The notes beneath the pieces were generated by a model, which was given only the letters and a program-made list of their open reading frames with translations, made no database searches and was not told where the DNA came from. The position numbers were made by a program, and so were the translations under genes. Below are positions 34,585-43,191 of a stretch of DNA of 64,000 nucleotides, one piece after another. Source of the stretch: Nitrospinaceae bacterium (GTDB lineage: Bacteria; Nitrospinota; Nitrospinia; Nitrospinales; VA-1); contig BQJC01000001.1 of assembly GCA_021604505.1 (NCBI GenBank), positions 1,068,501 through 1,132,500 of the forward strand. Direction: 5' to 3'. Position 1 is the stretch's first letter. Each line of letters begins with the position of its first letter.

Positions 34585-35796
34585 ATGTCATTTTCCCTGC
34601 AAGGCAAAAAAATCGTTCTCGGCGTTTCCGGAGGCATCGCGGCGTATAAGGCCGTTGAGCTGTTACGGCTATTGGTCCGTGAAAAAGCGGACGTGTACGT
34701 GGTGATGAGCGCCAACGCCGAAAAATTCATCACCCCCCTGACGTTCGAAGCCCTGTCCGGAAATCCAGTCACTAGCGAAGTCTTCGGGAGCCAGTCCTCA
34801 GCATCCATGCCGCACATCCGCGCCGCGGAAAACGCCGATCTTTTGGTGGTGGCCCCGGCGACGGCAGGCACGATCGGCAAACTGGCCTGCGGACTGGCGG
34901 ACGATGCGCTGTCCAATTTATACCTTGCTTTCAGAAGCCCGGTCGTGGTCGCTCCCGCGATGAACGACGGCATGTATGCGAATCCTGCTGTGCAAAAAAA
35001 CATTGCGAAGATGAAACAACGCGGCGTCGAATTTATCGAACCGGAAGAAGGCGAGCTGGCCTGCGGAACCGTGGGGCAGGGGAGATTGGCCGATCCCACT
35101 CGAATTTTAGCGGCGGTGCTAAATCGATTACGGGTCAAAGAAGATTTAAAGGGCCTTAAAATTTTAGTGACCGCAGGACCCACGCACGAGCCCTTAGACC
35201 CGGTGCGCTATATCTCCAACCCGTCTTCCGGAAAAATGGGCTACGCCATCGCCGGTCAGGCGCATTTGCGAGGCGCCGAGGTGACGCTCATCAGCGGGCC
35301 GACGCGGCTGGACCCTCCGCATGGAGTTAAGGTCATTCGCTGTCAGCGGGCCGGGGAGATGCATGACCTGGTGAAAAAACATTTACCCGATTGCGATGTG
35401 CTGTTCATGGTTGCGGCGGTGGGGGATTTTTCCGCCGAAAAAGTACAAAAGGAAAAGATCAAAAAGAACGGTGAACCGTTGGTCCTCAAACTCGTGCCGA
35501 ATCCGGACATTCTCCAGGAAGCGGGGCGGATAAAGAGCAAACAATTCATCGTCGGGTTCGCCGCCGAATCTGAGAACGTCGTGCAGAGCGCCCAGGAAAA
35601 ATTAAAGAAGAAGAACCTCGACCTGATCGTGGCCAACGACATCAGCGCCCCCGGCATCGGCTTTCAGTCCGACTCCAACCAGGTCACCCTCATCGGCAAA
35701 CAGGGAACCATCGAAGCCCTGCCGCATTTATCCAAACGCGAAATCGCTGATATTTTGTTGGACAGGGTTAAGGGTAAAATCGAAACGAATGGATAA
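34585..35796 (+). CDS. coaBC: Bifunctional phosphopantothenoylcysteine decarboxylase/synthetase CoaBC
   Basis: Makes 4'-phosphopantetheine precursors by joining phosphopantothenate and cysteine (CoaB) and decarboxylating the product (CoaC). The N-terminal flavin domain (1-180) has GVSGGIAAYKAVELLR, an active-site His in MPHIRAAENAD, VVAPATAGTIGK, PAMNDGMYANP and LACGTVGQGRL with the catalytic Cys. The C-terminal synthetase (about 188-403) has TAGPTHEPLDPVRYISNPSSG, KMGYAIA and VAAVGDF. PATAG replaces the common PATAN. Length 403 is typical. It complements panBCD, located about 6 kb away. Confidence 0.96.
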   Translation: MSFSLQGKKIVLGVSGGIAAYKAVELLRLLVREKADVYVVMSANAEKFITPLTFEALSGNPVTSEVFGSQSSASMPHIRAAENADLLVVAPATAGTIGKLACGLADDALSNLYLAFRSPVVVAPAMNDGMYANPAVQKNIAKMKQRGVEFIEPEEGELACGTVGQGRLADPTRILAAVLNRLRVKEDLKGLKILVTAGPTHEPLDPVRYISNPSSGKMGYAIAGQAHLRGAEVTLISGPTRLDPPHGVKVIRCQRAGEMHDLVKKHLPDCDVLFMVAAVGDFSAEKVQKEKIKKNGEPLVLKLVPNPDILQEAGRIKSKQFIVGFAAESENVVQSAQEKLKKKNLDLIVANDISAPGIGFQSDSNQVTLIGKQGTIEALPHLSKREIADILLDRVKGKIETNG

Positions 35797-35860
35797 GGCC
35801 CTATAAAGTATGTCGGTTTAGAAATAATGACATTATATGATTGAGGATTAAGGAGAAAGT

Positions 35861-36565
35861 GTGAAGAAAATACTTGCGATCGGATTGTTGGCGATTTTTT
35901 TGAATGGCTGCGCCACGAAGTCAATTTCTGAGACGGGCTATGCACAAAAAGAGGGGCATGGCAAGGAATCAAGCACCCAAACCGAACTGAATGAGCTTGA
36001 AGTGATAGGGGTGAGTGATCTTTCCTCAATCAGTGAGAAAGCTATCTCTGAAGCTTTAGCAGCATCCGGCGCAGTAAATTTGCCGAAGGGAGATTCGATA
36101 TTATTGGTTCAATCCGGGGCAGACTTTCCGGACAGTCAAATGGTCGAGTCTATGTCCGAATATTGGGATATTAATATTCTAAGTGGTTCAAATAATAGAT
36201 ATACGAGAGGCGATTTGAATAAAACGCTTCGTTATGTAGCGGCGTCGGGTGGAAACAAACATTTGGTGGTTTACTGGGGGATTGTTGAGACAGCTAAGAA
36301 AAACCTGGATACAAAAAGTGTCTCTTGGGTACCATTTTTAGGCTGGTCTATTCCGGATGAGAATACGCAAATGCGTATTAGACTAAAATTCGCGATAATA
36401 GATGTTGAAAAAGGTTCGTGGAAAATTTTTCAACCCTCGCCTGTTGAAGAAGAATTCATGACTTCAATTATTGGCCGCAAGGGTAAGGAACAGCAAAAAG
36501 TTATTGAACTTAAAAAACTGGTTTACAGCAATGCGGCAAAGCAGATTTTTGCCAAATTTAATTAA
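35861..36565 (+). CDS. Lipoprotein of unknown function
   Basis: A 234-residue predicted lipoprotein. GTG 35861 with AAGGAGAAAG upstream opens a signal peptide with the lipobox LNGC (Cys17). The mature part contains a Ser/Gly-rich alpha/beta domain (SILLVQSGADFPDSQMVESM, HLVVYWGIVET), and the end is basic. A similar domain occurs in assorted outer-membrane-associated lipoproteins, but I cannot name the family. It is followed by SUMF1 remnants and a toxin-antitoxin pair. Confidence 0.7.
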   Translation: MKKILAIGLLAIFLNGCATKSISETGYAQKEGHGKESSTQTELNELEVIGVSDLSSISEKAISEALAASGAVNLPKGDSILLVQSGADFPDSQMVESMSEYWDINILSGSNNRYTRGDLNKTLRYVAASGGNKHLVVYWGIVETAKKNLDTKSVSWVPFLGWSIPDENTQMRIRLKFAIIDVEKGSWKIFQPSPVEEEFMTSIIGRKGKEQQKVIELKKLVYSNAAKQIFAKFN

Positions 36566-36571
36566 ATCCGG

Positions 36572-36680
36572 TTTCTTTCCCCCTCCGCACGCTCTACACA
36601 CTGCAAGCCGACAGTCTTGTTCTTCACGGTTGGCCTGGTGGCGTTTCGGTAGACCCTATTGGGGTCGTGCGCGTTTATTC
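36572..36680 (-). pseudogene. SUMF1/FGE-family C-terminal remnant (copy 1)
   Basis: On the minus strand this encodes NRVYRNATRPTVKNKTVG then LQCVERAEG with no start and an in-frame stop upstream. It closely matches the last 25 residues of the intact SUMF1-domain gene at 41712. The segment 36572-36634 is repeated at 37426-37489. It is a decayed fragment of a formylglycine-generating-enzyme-like gene. Confidence 0.7.
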
Positions 36681-36700
36681 AGCCCCATGTCAGGGTATGA

Positions 36701-37090
36701 TTACTTCTTGGGACGTGGTTTCTTACGTTTTTTTTCAGCGGCTAAAAGCCTTTGATGAAGAAGATCGGCTTCTTTAACCAATGTGGGTTCCAGCTCGGTG
36801 ATTTGGCTGGGCAAATCCATCTGCCCGTGTTTTATCGTTAGAACCAGAAGAAAATCTTTCAGTTCAACGCAGACCAGAAAGTGCTCGCGGATGCGGTAAA
36901 GTTTAAAGTGCGGGGAAACGTGAGGTTTTTGGCGCAGTAAATCGGGTTTTTCCTGCAATAGAGACAGGGCCGTTTGAATATCTTCCAGATAACGGTTCGC
37001 GGTTTTTCTACCCCACCTTTGGATGGAATAAGCTTCAATCTCTTGAAGGTCAAAATGGGCTCTGTCCGTGAGTTTTATGATGACGGCCAC
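36701..37090 (-). CDS. ParE/RelE-family toxin
   Basis: Toxin of 129 residues. The core (about 1-95) shows the ParE pattern: LTDRAHFDLQEIEAYSIQRWG, ANRYLEDIQTAL and LYRIREHFLVCVEL, with the beta-sheet end LVLTIKHGQ. A C-terminal Lys-rich extension (about 100-129, LLAAEKKRKKPRPKK) is longer than usual. The start is 2 nt after the antitoxin stop. ParE toxins act on DNA gyrase and RelE toxins on ribosome-bound mRNA; the target here is undetermined. Confidence 0.8.
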   Translation of the reverse strand: MAVIIKLTDRAHFDLQEIEAYSIQRWGRKTANRYLEDIQTALSLLQEKPDLLRQKPHVSPHFKLYRIREHFLVCVELKDFLLVLTIKHGQMDLPSQITELEPTLVKEADLLHQRLLAAEKKRKKPRPKK

Positions 37091-37092
37091 AT

Positions 37093-37350
37093 TTATTTAC
37101 CGCGTTTTTTGAACCTTTCCATATCGTCTTTCAAGTTTCCTGAAAATTTAGTGGTTCGTCCAGCAATCGCATCTTGATAACCTTCCAATATTCCGACGCG
37201 TAATTCAGCGGCTTCCAGACGTTGTTTTTTTTCACGCAGAACATCGCGCATAAATTCCGTGGGTGTCGCGTACAGCGTTCCGTCTCCGCAATTTCGATCA
37301 ATGAAAGCGCGAAGCTCGTCGGTCAATGTCAGGTTTAGACTGCTGCTCAT
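37093..37350 (-). CDS. ParD/CopG-family antitoxin
   Basis: Antitoxin of 85 residues with a ribbon-helix-helix N-terminus (SSSLNLTLTDELRAFIDRN, TPTEFMRDVLREKKQR) and a toxin-binding C-terminal helix. I start it at ATG 37350, preceded by GGAGAA; the longer frame has no support. A near-consensus promoter lies just upstream. RHH antitoxins usually repress their own operon, so autoregulation is likely. Confidence 0.82.
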   Translation of the reverse strand: MSSSLNLTLTDELRAFIDRNCGDGTLYATPTEFMRDVLREKKQRLEAAELRVGILEGYQDAIAGRTTKFSGNLKDDMERFKKRGK

Positions 37351-37378
37351 AAGCTTTTCTCCAGGTTCATTTCTTACT

Positions 37379-37407
37379 ATTATGAGGATTACGTCGAATA
37401 ATGTCAA
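37379..37407 (-). promoter_or_regulatory. Promoter of the toxin-antitoxin operon
   Basis: TTGACA at 37407-37402, a 17-nt spacer and CATAAT at 37384-37379 on the minus strand, about 30 nt upstream of the antitoxin ATG. Confidence 0.55.
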
Positions 37408-37425
37408 TATTCGCCGTAAAATGGA

Positions 37426-37489
37426 TTTCTTTCCCCCTTTGCACGCTTAACGCACTGAAAGCCGACCATTTTTTTTCTTACAGTTGGCA
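37426..37489 (-). pseudogene. SUMF1/FGE-family C-terminal remnant (copy 2)
   Basis: The minus strand reads LPTVRKKMVGFQCVKRAKGERN, the same C-terminal motif as copy 1 and as the intact gene at 41712. It is a direct repeat of 36572-36634, and the two copies bracket the toxin-antitoxin pair. About 37 nt present in copy 1 appear to be missing here. Confidence 0.65.
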
Positions 37490-37496
37490 GGTTTAT

Positions 37497-38354
37497 TTAT
37501 GTCAAGGGCGCGGTTTCCGATACCTGGATCGAAATCTCATACTTCAGTGTTGTTTTCGCACCGGTGCCCCGCAGGGAACCGTAAGTGGGGGCGGCCAGCA
37601 CGGGATCGGCTCCCGAAGCCACCGCGACATGACAATTGGAAACGGTTAGGCCGTGCGTGGGATCGTACCCCCGCCAGCCGGCGCCGGGAAAATAGACCTC
37701 GGCCCAGGCATGAAGTTCCCTTTCAGGAGCTTCGCTTTCTAAATGGTAATACCCGCTGGTGAAGCGGGAGGCCAACCCGATAGAGCGGCAGGCATCCATG
37801 AACAGTACGGCGAGATCCCGGCAGGCCGCCGGCTGACCGGCTAGAACTTGTTCCGGGAGCATGGGATCACCTTGCTCGCGAAACTCGATGTCGCAGATCT
37901 TGTTGATTCGGGCCGCCAGAAGACCTGGAAAAGCGCTTGGACTGTGGTCGGCTTCTTTCATCAATTCGCGGGCGAATTGCGTCACCAGGCCGCTGGGGTT
38001 TTTCCGTTGCAGGTAGGGGGTTAAGGTATTGCCATAATGTGGTGGGTATTCAAAGGGCAACGGCTGTTTTTTAGGCAGAATAAAATCGAACGGATTTTCC
38101 CGCAGGGTTCGCACCTCGGAGAGGGTGGTGATGGACAGGGTTTCGGTCAAACCTGAAAACCAGAGCAGAGTGCCGGGCGTTCCATCCAGACCATCGGATT
38201 CCGCGGACCCTTGTGGCGCGGGGTGAACGTTTATTTGAAAACTGCGAAGTTCCTGCCAGGAGTCGGACCGGGGACGAAGACGAACGATGGTGGGTTCGAT
38301 AAAGACGGGTTGGGAATATTGAAACCGGAGCTGGTGTTCGATACGGAAATACAT
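37497..38354 (-). CDS. Transglutaminase-like cysteine protease of Anbu operon
   Basis: A 285-residue transglutaminase-fold protein. It has the N-terminal bacterial transglutaminase domain (YFRIEHQLRFQYSQPVF) and then the catalytic triad regions: Cys in AACRDLAVLF, His in ELHAWAEVYFPG and Asp in GYDPTHG. It probably acts as a peptidase or peptide cross-linker. ATG 38354 has GGAG close upstream. It lies 13 nt downstream of Anbu and is the last gene of the operon ATP-grasp, alpha-E, Anbu, transglutaminase, a linkage described for amidoligase/Anbu clusters. Confidence 0.85.
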   Translation of the reverse strand: MYFRIEHQLRFQYSQPVFIEPTIVRLRPRSDSWQELRSFQINVHPAPQGSAESDGLDGTPGTLLWFSGLTETLSITTLSEVRTLRENPFDFILPKKQPLPFEYPPHYGNTLTPYLQRKNPSGLVTQFARELMKEADHSPSAFPGLLAARINKICDIEFREQGDPMLPEQVLAGQPAACRDLAVLFMDACRSIGLASRFTSGYYHLESEAPERELHAWAEVYFPGAGWRGYDPTHGLTVSNCHVAVASGADPVLAAPTYGSLRGTGAKTTLKYEISIQVSETAPLT

Positions 38355-38367
38355 GGTCTCCTTTTTT

Positions 38368-39093
38368 TCAGGTTGTTTTTTCCATGATGCCCTTGATCCA
38401 GTCGTCCGGAAGCTCATCCAGAGAGTGACGAACGCGGTTTTGCCACCATTCGGACACGCTCAACAAATCCCCTTTTTCATATTCATGGTGGAGCATGATA
38501 TGTGAGTCTTTCCGGTAAATAACCACATCGATTGGGAAATCCACGTGGCTGGCGCATCTGCGTGTGGCGTCAAAGGCCAGAAAAGCGGTTTTTAAAGCCA
38601 GTTCCATACTGCTTTCATAAGTGAGCGCCAGATCCAGCAGAGATTTGCCATAGCCCGATTCGCCGATGATTTGATAGGGTGTCTCCCGGGTGATTTCCAC
38701 CCAGTTGGCCTGCGGGTAGATCAAATAGAGCCGGTGTTCATCATCCTTTTTCAACTGCCCTCCCACAATGGAATGAAGGTCAAAGGGCAGGCCGCTTTCC
38801 GCCAACGCACATTTGTCTTCAGCGGCGACCTTTCGGATTTGATCCGCCAGTTGATTCGCGGCCTTATAGGTTTTGTCGATATTCGACCACGCTTCATCCA
38901 TTTGTTCATCAAAATAGGTGATCGCTTTATCGCGTACGGAACGAAGTCCGGAAGTCATGAAGAACAGGGGATATTTCCCCTGATTGTGCATGGACACCTT
39001 GCGGGCGGTTGCGACTTCGGTTCCTGAAGTCAAGCGGCTGTCGGACAGAGCGACCAGACCCTCTTCAACCTTAATGGCGATACAAAACGTCAT
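38368..39093 (-). CDS. Anbu (bacterial proteasome-homologue) peptidase
   Basis: Proteasome-like Ntn hydrolase of 241 residues. With the start at ATG 39093 (GGAG upstream), Thr is residue 2 and becomes the N-terminal nucleophile after Met removal, as known for Anbu. The proteasome-fold signatures include LVALSDSRLTSG, PLFFMTSGLRSVRD and DLHSIVGGQ. Anbu forms open rings of uncertain cellular role. It sits between the alpha-E and transglutaminase genes in the standard operon order. The longer frame (five extra residues) would block the nucleophile. Confidence 0.88.
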   Translation of the reverse strand: MTFCIAIKVEEGLVALSDSRLTSGTEVATARKVSMHNQGKYPLFFMTSGLRSVRDKAITYFDEQMDEAWSNIDKTYKAANQLADQIRKVAAEDKCALAESGLPFDLHSIVGGQLKKDDEHRLYLIYPQANWVEITRETPYQIIGESGYGKSLLDLALTYESSMELALKTAFLAFDATRRCASHVDFPIDVVIYRKDSHIMLHHEYEKGDLLSVSEWWQNRVRHSLDELPDDWIKGIMEKTT

Positions 39094-39114
39094 GAACGTG
39101 AACTCCAAAAATTG

Positions 39115-40080
39115 TTATTTGAGGCTTGCAATGTTGGGCACAAAATAGGTTTCATGGATGGCATCAACAACCGTGTTTAATTCCATCTGAAATTCATCGA
39201 GGTATTCATGGAGACCCAACTGGATGATTTCCTCGATCGTGGTGTAGTCGAGCTTCGCCCGGAGTTTTCCCAGGCGGCGTTCCGGCAGATTATGAAGATC
39301 ACCTCCCGCGGAACGCGTGATGGAAAACAGGGAACGATACGACTGGGTCAGGCAAAATATCATGGACCGGGGAAACCCGTAATCCAGGATCAAAAACTCC
39401 GCGACATCGCTGGGATTGATTTGCCGGTATTTTTTCCGGTACGCTTCCAAAGCGCTTGCGGATTTTAACAGGGCCGCCCACTGAATTTTATCGAGCGTCG
39501 ACCCGACATAATCCACCCGTGGCAAAAGCAGGAAGTATTTTACATCAAGAATGCGCGAGGTTTTGTCCGCGCGTTCGATGAGTTGACCCAGTTGAACAAA
39601 ATCCCAGGCTTCCGTATGGGCCATGGTGGCGTCGGTAATCCCCGAAAACAGGTGGCAGTCCATTTTTATGGTTTTATAAAAAGCCGTGAGGCCGTACAGG
39701 GTCGATCCATTATGCGCGACTCCCTTCACCATTAGATACAATTTATTGATTTGCTCCCACATTTCTGAAGGAATGGTTTCCCGGATGGTTCGCGCGTTTT
39801 CTCTGGCGGCAATCAGACAGGACAAAATGGAGTTCGGGTTTTCCTCGTCAAACGTGTGAAATTTCATCACGTTTTCACCGTTCACCGCTTCATATCTGCC
39901 GTGAAACGATTTATTGTCGCCGGTGATTTGGATCAAAGGTTCCCAGGGATTTCCCAATTCAGATTCCAGGGAAAGATCGAGGAGCGTGGAGAGGTTGACA
40001 TCGATGAAACGCGCGACATTTTCAGCCCGTTCCAGATAGCTGCTCATCCAATAGAGAGAACTTGCGACGCGGCAAAGCAT
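39115..40080 (-). CDS. Alpha-E domain protein (DUF403)
   Basis: All-helical protein of 321 residues with the alpha-E domain signature MLCRVASSLYWMSSYLERAENVARFIDVN at the start. Later motifs include DFVQLGQLIERADKTSRILDVKYF and FLILDYGFPRSMIFCL. Alpha-E proteins always travel with circularly permuted ATP-grasp enzymes and transglutaminases, and are thought to take part in making or processing an amide-linked peptide tag. It lies between the ATP-grasp gene and Anbu. Confidence 0.88.
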   Translation of the reverse strand: MLCRVASSLYWMSSYLERAENVARFIDVNLSTLLDLSLESELGNPWEPLIQITGDNKSFHGRYEAVNGENVMKFHTFDEENPNSILSCLIAARENARTIRETIPSEMWEQINKLYLMVKGVAHNGSTLYGLTAFYKTIKMDCHLFSGITDATMAHTEAWDFVQLGQLIERADKTSRILDVKYFLLLPRVDYVGSTLDKIQWAALLKSASALEAYRKKYRQINPSDVAEFLILDYGFPRSMIFCLTQSYRSLFSITRSAGGDLHNLPERRLGKLRAKLDYTTIEEIIQLGLHEYLDEFQMELNTVVDAIHETYFVPNIASLK

Positions 40081-40153
40081 TGTTAAAAATTCAACCTTTC
40101 TTTAATTGAGTTTATGAAATTCGGGCGGAACGGGTTTTTCATGGCTGTTCAGG

Positions 40154-41596
40154 TCAGTAATTCTGAGGATACAAAACCCAGGTGTCCTTACTTCCGCCGC
40201 CCTGGGAGGAGTTGACGACCAGAGAACCTTTCTTAAGAGCGACACGGGTCAATCCTCCCGGCAGGACAAAAATTTCTTTTCCGTAAAGAATGAACGGGCG
40301 GAAATCCACATGCCGCGGTTCAAAGCGGTTCCTGGCGATGACCGGCGCCCGTGAAAGCGAAACAATGGGTTGCGCAATATAATCTCTGGGAGTGGCATTA
40401 ATTTTATTGGCAAAGGATTTTCTTTCCCGGGCCGAAGATTGATGTCCCATGAGCATGCCATATCCCCCCGATTGGCCCACGGCCTTGACCACCAGTTTAT
40501 CCAGATTGGCCAGTACATAACTGCGGTCTTTTTCATCCACGCACCGGTAAGTGGGGACATTGGGAAGCAGGGCTTCTTCACCCAGGTAGTATTTTATGAT
40601 TTCAGGGACGTAGGTGTAAATTAATTTGTCATCGGCAATGCCTACCCCCGGCGCATTGACCAGCGCCACGCGTCCGGCTTTGTAAACCTCCATCAGGCCC
40701 GGAACCCCCAGCGCCGAATCCGGACGAAACGCCTCAGGGTCGAGAAAATCATCGTCCACCCGCCGGTAAATCGTGTCCACTTTCAACAGGCCCCGGGTGG
40801 TTTGCATGTAAACGCAGCCTTCGTGGACCACCAGGTCCCGGCCTTCCACCAACTCCTCGCCCATTCTCTGGGCAAGGTAAGAATGTTCAAAATAGGCGGA
40901 GTTATAGATACCCGGAGTCAGAACGACCGAGCTCGGTTCCGGAACCGATTCAGGCGAAAGATAATACAGAAGATCCAGAAGACGGCTGGTGTAATCTTCA
41001 ATGGGCCGAATGGGCATGACTTCAAAAACTTTTGGGAAGGTCTGCTTTAAAATCTGGCGATTGCCCAACACGTAGGAAACGCCCGAAGGACATCTAAGGT
41101 TATCTTCCAGAACCATCAACTGGCCTTGATCGCCCGTGATGAGATCGATGCCGCTGATATGGCACCAGATTCCCTTGGGAGGATTCAGCCCCATACATTG
41201 AGGGAGAAAACTCGCACAGGACTCGATGATTTCTCTCGGAATGATTTTATCCTTGAGGATTTTCTGGTCGTGGTAAATATCATCGACAAACAGATTGAGA
41301 GCATAAATACGTTGCGTCAGACCTTTTTCCATGATGTTCCAGGTTGCACCGTCGATGATTCTGGGAATGATGTCGAAGGGAAAAATCTTTTCAACCCCCT
41401 CGGATTCTTTATACACATTAAAAGTGATCCCCAATTGCATCAAAGCCGACTCCGCCGCTTTTTGCCGGTTCAACAAACCATTTGGAGGTAAAGTGTTTAT
41501 CCGTTGGATCAAAGGCTCGACCCAGGGGCGGGGTTTGCCGGAAGACTCAAAAAATTCATCGAAAAAACTTCCTGGGTTGTAGCCATCGAAATTCAT
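40154..41596 (-). CDS. Circularly permuted type 2 ATP-grasp protein (DUF404/407)
   Basis: Amidoligase-type ATP-grasp enzyme of 480 residues. Typical motifs are MNFDGYNPGSFFDEFF at the start, LTGDQGQLMVLEDNLRCPSG, the VKAVGQSGGYGMLMG nucleotide-binding loop and FILYGKEIFVLPGGLTRVAL near the end. I start it at ATG 41596 with AAGGG upstream, since the TTG further up is weak. It is the first gene of the Anbu operon, and the reaction is probably ATP-dependent amide-bond formation on an unknown acceptor. Confidence 0.88.
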   Translation of the reverse strand: MNFDGYNPGSFFDEFFESSGKPRPWVEPLIQRINTLPPNGLLNRQKAAESALMQLGITFNVYKESEGVEKIFPFDIIPRIIDGATWNIMEKGLTQRIYALNLFVDDIYHDQKILKDKIIPREIIESCASFLPQCMGLNPPKGIWCHISGIDLITGDQGQLMVLEDNLRCPSGVSYVLGNRQILKQTFPKVFEVMPIRPIEDYTSRLLDLLYYLSPESVPEPSSVVLTPGIYNSAYFEHSYLAQRMGEELVEGRDLVVHEGCVYMQTTRGLLKVDTIYRRVDDDFLDPEAFRPDSALGVPGLMEVYKAGRVALVNAPGVGIADDKLIYTYVPEIIKYYLGEEALLPNVPTYRCVDEKDRSYVLANLDKLVVKAVGQSGGYGMLMGHQSSARERKSFANKINATPRDYIAQPIVSLSRAPVIARNRFEPRHVDFRPFILYGKEIFVLPGGLTRVALKKGSLVVNSSQGGGSKDTWVLYPQNY

Positions 41597-41711
41597 AAAC
41601 GACCCTTTTGAGGCTGAGGGGGACTCGTGTGCCGGAAACTGTGAATTTGCCAAACAGGTTATTGTAATGAGGGGATTTACATAAGTAAATGAACTTTTAC
41701 GCTTTCAATCA

Positions 41712-42518
41712 TTATTTTGCGTTCTTAACACAGCGGAAACCGACGGTCTTGTTCCTCACGGTCGGCAGGGTGGCGTTCCGGTAGACCATGTTGACGTCAT
41801 GAGGGTTGTTTCTCCAGTTGCCGCCGCGGATGACTTTGTACTGGCCTTTTTCGTGTCCTTGCGGATTTTCCTTGGGAGAGAACAGATAATATTCGGCCAG
41901 ATGCCAGTCGTGCGTCCATTCGGCGACATTGCCGGAAAGGTCGTAAATACCATAATCCGACTTGCCCGATTCATAGGAACCGACGGGAACGGTTTTTTTC
42001 ACTTCTTGGTTGAAATTCACTTTGGTTTTATCCGGCAGTTCATTGCCCCAGGGATAAATGACCCGGCGTTTGCCGCGCGAGGCTTTCTCCCATTCCGCTT
42101 CCGTGGGAAGACGTTTGCCCTTCCATTCACAATAGTTGACCGCTTCTTTCCAGGAAACACCGACCACCGGTTGCGTGGGTCCGTTAAAATTTGGATCATC
42201 AACGTAAGCCGGTTGCTTGGCTCCAGTGGCTTTGACGTATTCCTGATAATCGGCGTTCGAGACTTCGTAAATATCCATAAAGAAAGCGTCCACATGCACT
42301 CTATGGGCGGGGTTTTCCGGACCAAGGGCATGCCGGTCGTGATGCAGCAGGTCGCCGGGGTTCAATTCCTGGAGAGACCGGCGGCTTCCCATTTCATAAA
42401 TGCCGCCCTCGATGAGGGCCATTTTTTCCATTCCAGAGCTGGTTTTTGCATCCTCCGCAAAAACCGGAACTGTAAACAGTTGAAACAAAAAGATGAGACT
42501 GGAAAGGGGCCAACGCAT
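41712..42518 (-). CDS. Secreted SUMF1/FGE-sulfatase-domain protein lacking the FGE Cys pair
   Basis: Exported protein of 268 residues. The signal peptide (cleavage near VFAEDA) leads into a SUMF1 domain with MALIEGGIYEMGS, EVSNADYQEYVK, PVVGVSWKEAVNYCEWKGKRLPTEAEWEKASRG, YDLSGNVAEWTHDWH, RGGNWRNNP and the end VGFRCVKNAK. The cysteine pair that binds copper in true formylglycine-generating enzymes is missing (the segment before GFRC reads YRNATLPTVRNKT). Sulfatase activation is therefore unlikely, and a structural or ligand-binding role is more plausible. It lies upstream of the Anbu operon on the same strand, about 115 bp away. Confidence 0.82.
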   Translation of the reverse strand: MRWPLSSLIFLFQLFTVPVFAEDAKTSSGMEKMALIEGGIYEMGSRRSLQELNPGDLLHHDRHALGPENPAHRVHVDAFFMDIYEVSNADYQEYVKATGAKQPAYVDDPNFNGPTQPVVGVSWKEAVNYCEWKGKRLPTEAEWEKASRGKRRVIYPWGNELPDKTKVNFNQEVKKTVPVGSYESGKSDYGIYDLSGNVAEWTHDWHLAEYYLFSPKENPQGHEKGQYKVIRGGNWRNNPHDVNMVYRNATLPTVRNKTVGFRCVKNAK

Positions 42519-42775
42519 AGTTTGTTCTCCGACGAATCAATAATGAAAAAGACTGAAAATTAACCGATTAAATAGATAATAACGAAACCCGCCGCCTTTT
42601 AGCAAAAAAAATGCGCTTTGGAAACGCTGAATTCCGCTCCTGCCGCCGTTCTCACCCAGTTGTGGGATTGACAGCCTATTTTAAACAGTATAAAATTTTA
42701 AGATAACGTGTAAATCGAGTGATTTCATTGAGATAGCCCTAAATCCCCGGTTTTCGGAACCTTAGCCCTTAAATT

Positions 42776-43174
42776 ATGGACGAGCCGAACAAAGAGACGC
42801 TTTTAAACCAAAAACCGGACAATAAGGTCTGTCTGAATTGCGGTTTTCCCAATCGGGCGACCGACTCGCATTGCATGTATTGCCAGACCAGCCTGGCAGA
42901 TGAAGCGGGGTTGATCGACTGGTTCCGGCAAACGTATTTCGTGCTTCGCTGGCGATGGCAGCTCAAGCAAAAGCGGGAAAAAGTAAGCCGTCCCGACAGG
43001 ATGTCTTTTTTTAAGGCCATTGGTTATTTCTTTTTAGGGGCGGTCTTGAGCGGCGTGGGGGTGATCTTGTTCACTGAAGCGGTCAGCAACAACTCCTTCT
43101 CCAAAGGATTGATTGCCATCCTTTTTCTTTTCTACGGGGTGTTCACCCTGAAAGGTCTCTTCGTCAAAAAATAA
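42776..43174 (+). CDS. Zinc-ribbon membrane protein
   Basis: A 132-residue protein with a cytoplasmic zinc ribbon at about residues 19-36 (CLNCGFPNRATDSHCMYC, two CxxC pairs). A basic stretch follows, and then two membrane helices (about 78-98, IGYFFLGAVLSGVGVILF, and 108-127). It is convergent with the cyclase gene. Similar small zinc-ribbon membrane proteins are common and uncharacterised. Confidence 0.72.
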   Translation: MDEPNKETLLNQKPDNKVCLNCGFPNRATDSHCMYCQTSLADEAGLIDWFRQTYFVLRWRWQLKQKREKVSRPDRMSFFKAIGYFFLGAVLSGVGVILFTEAVSNNSFSKGLIAILFLFYGVFTLKGLFVKK

Positions 43175-43191
43175 ATCAAGGGTCGTTTTCC

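Noticed and set aside
41799..42563. Plus-strand frame opposite the SUMF1 gene
   Set aside because: Shadow of a gene with clear family motifs; its product is low-complexity and Phe-rich.
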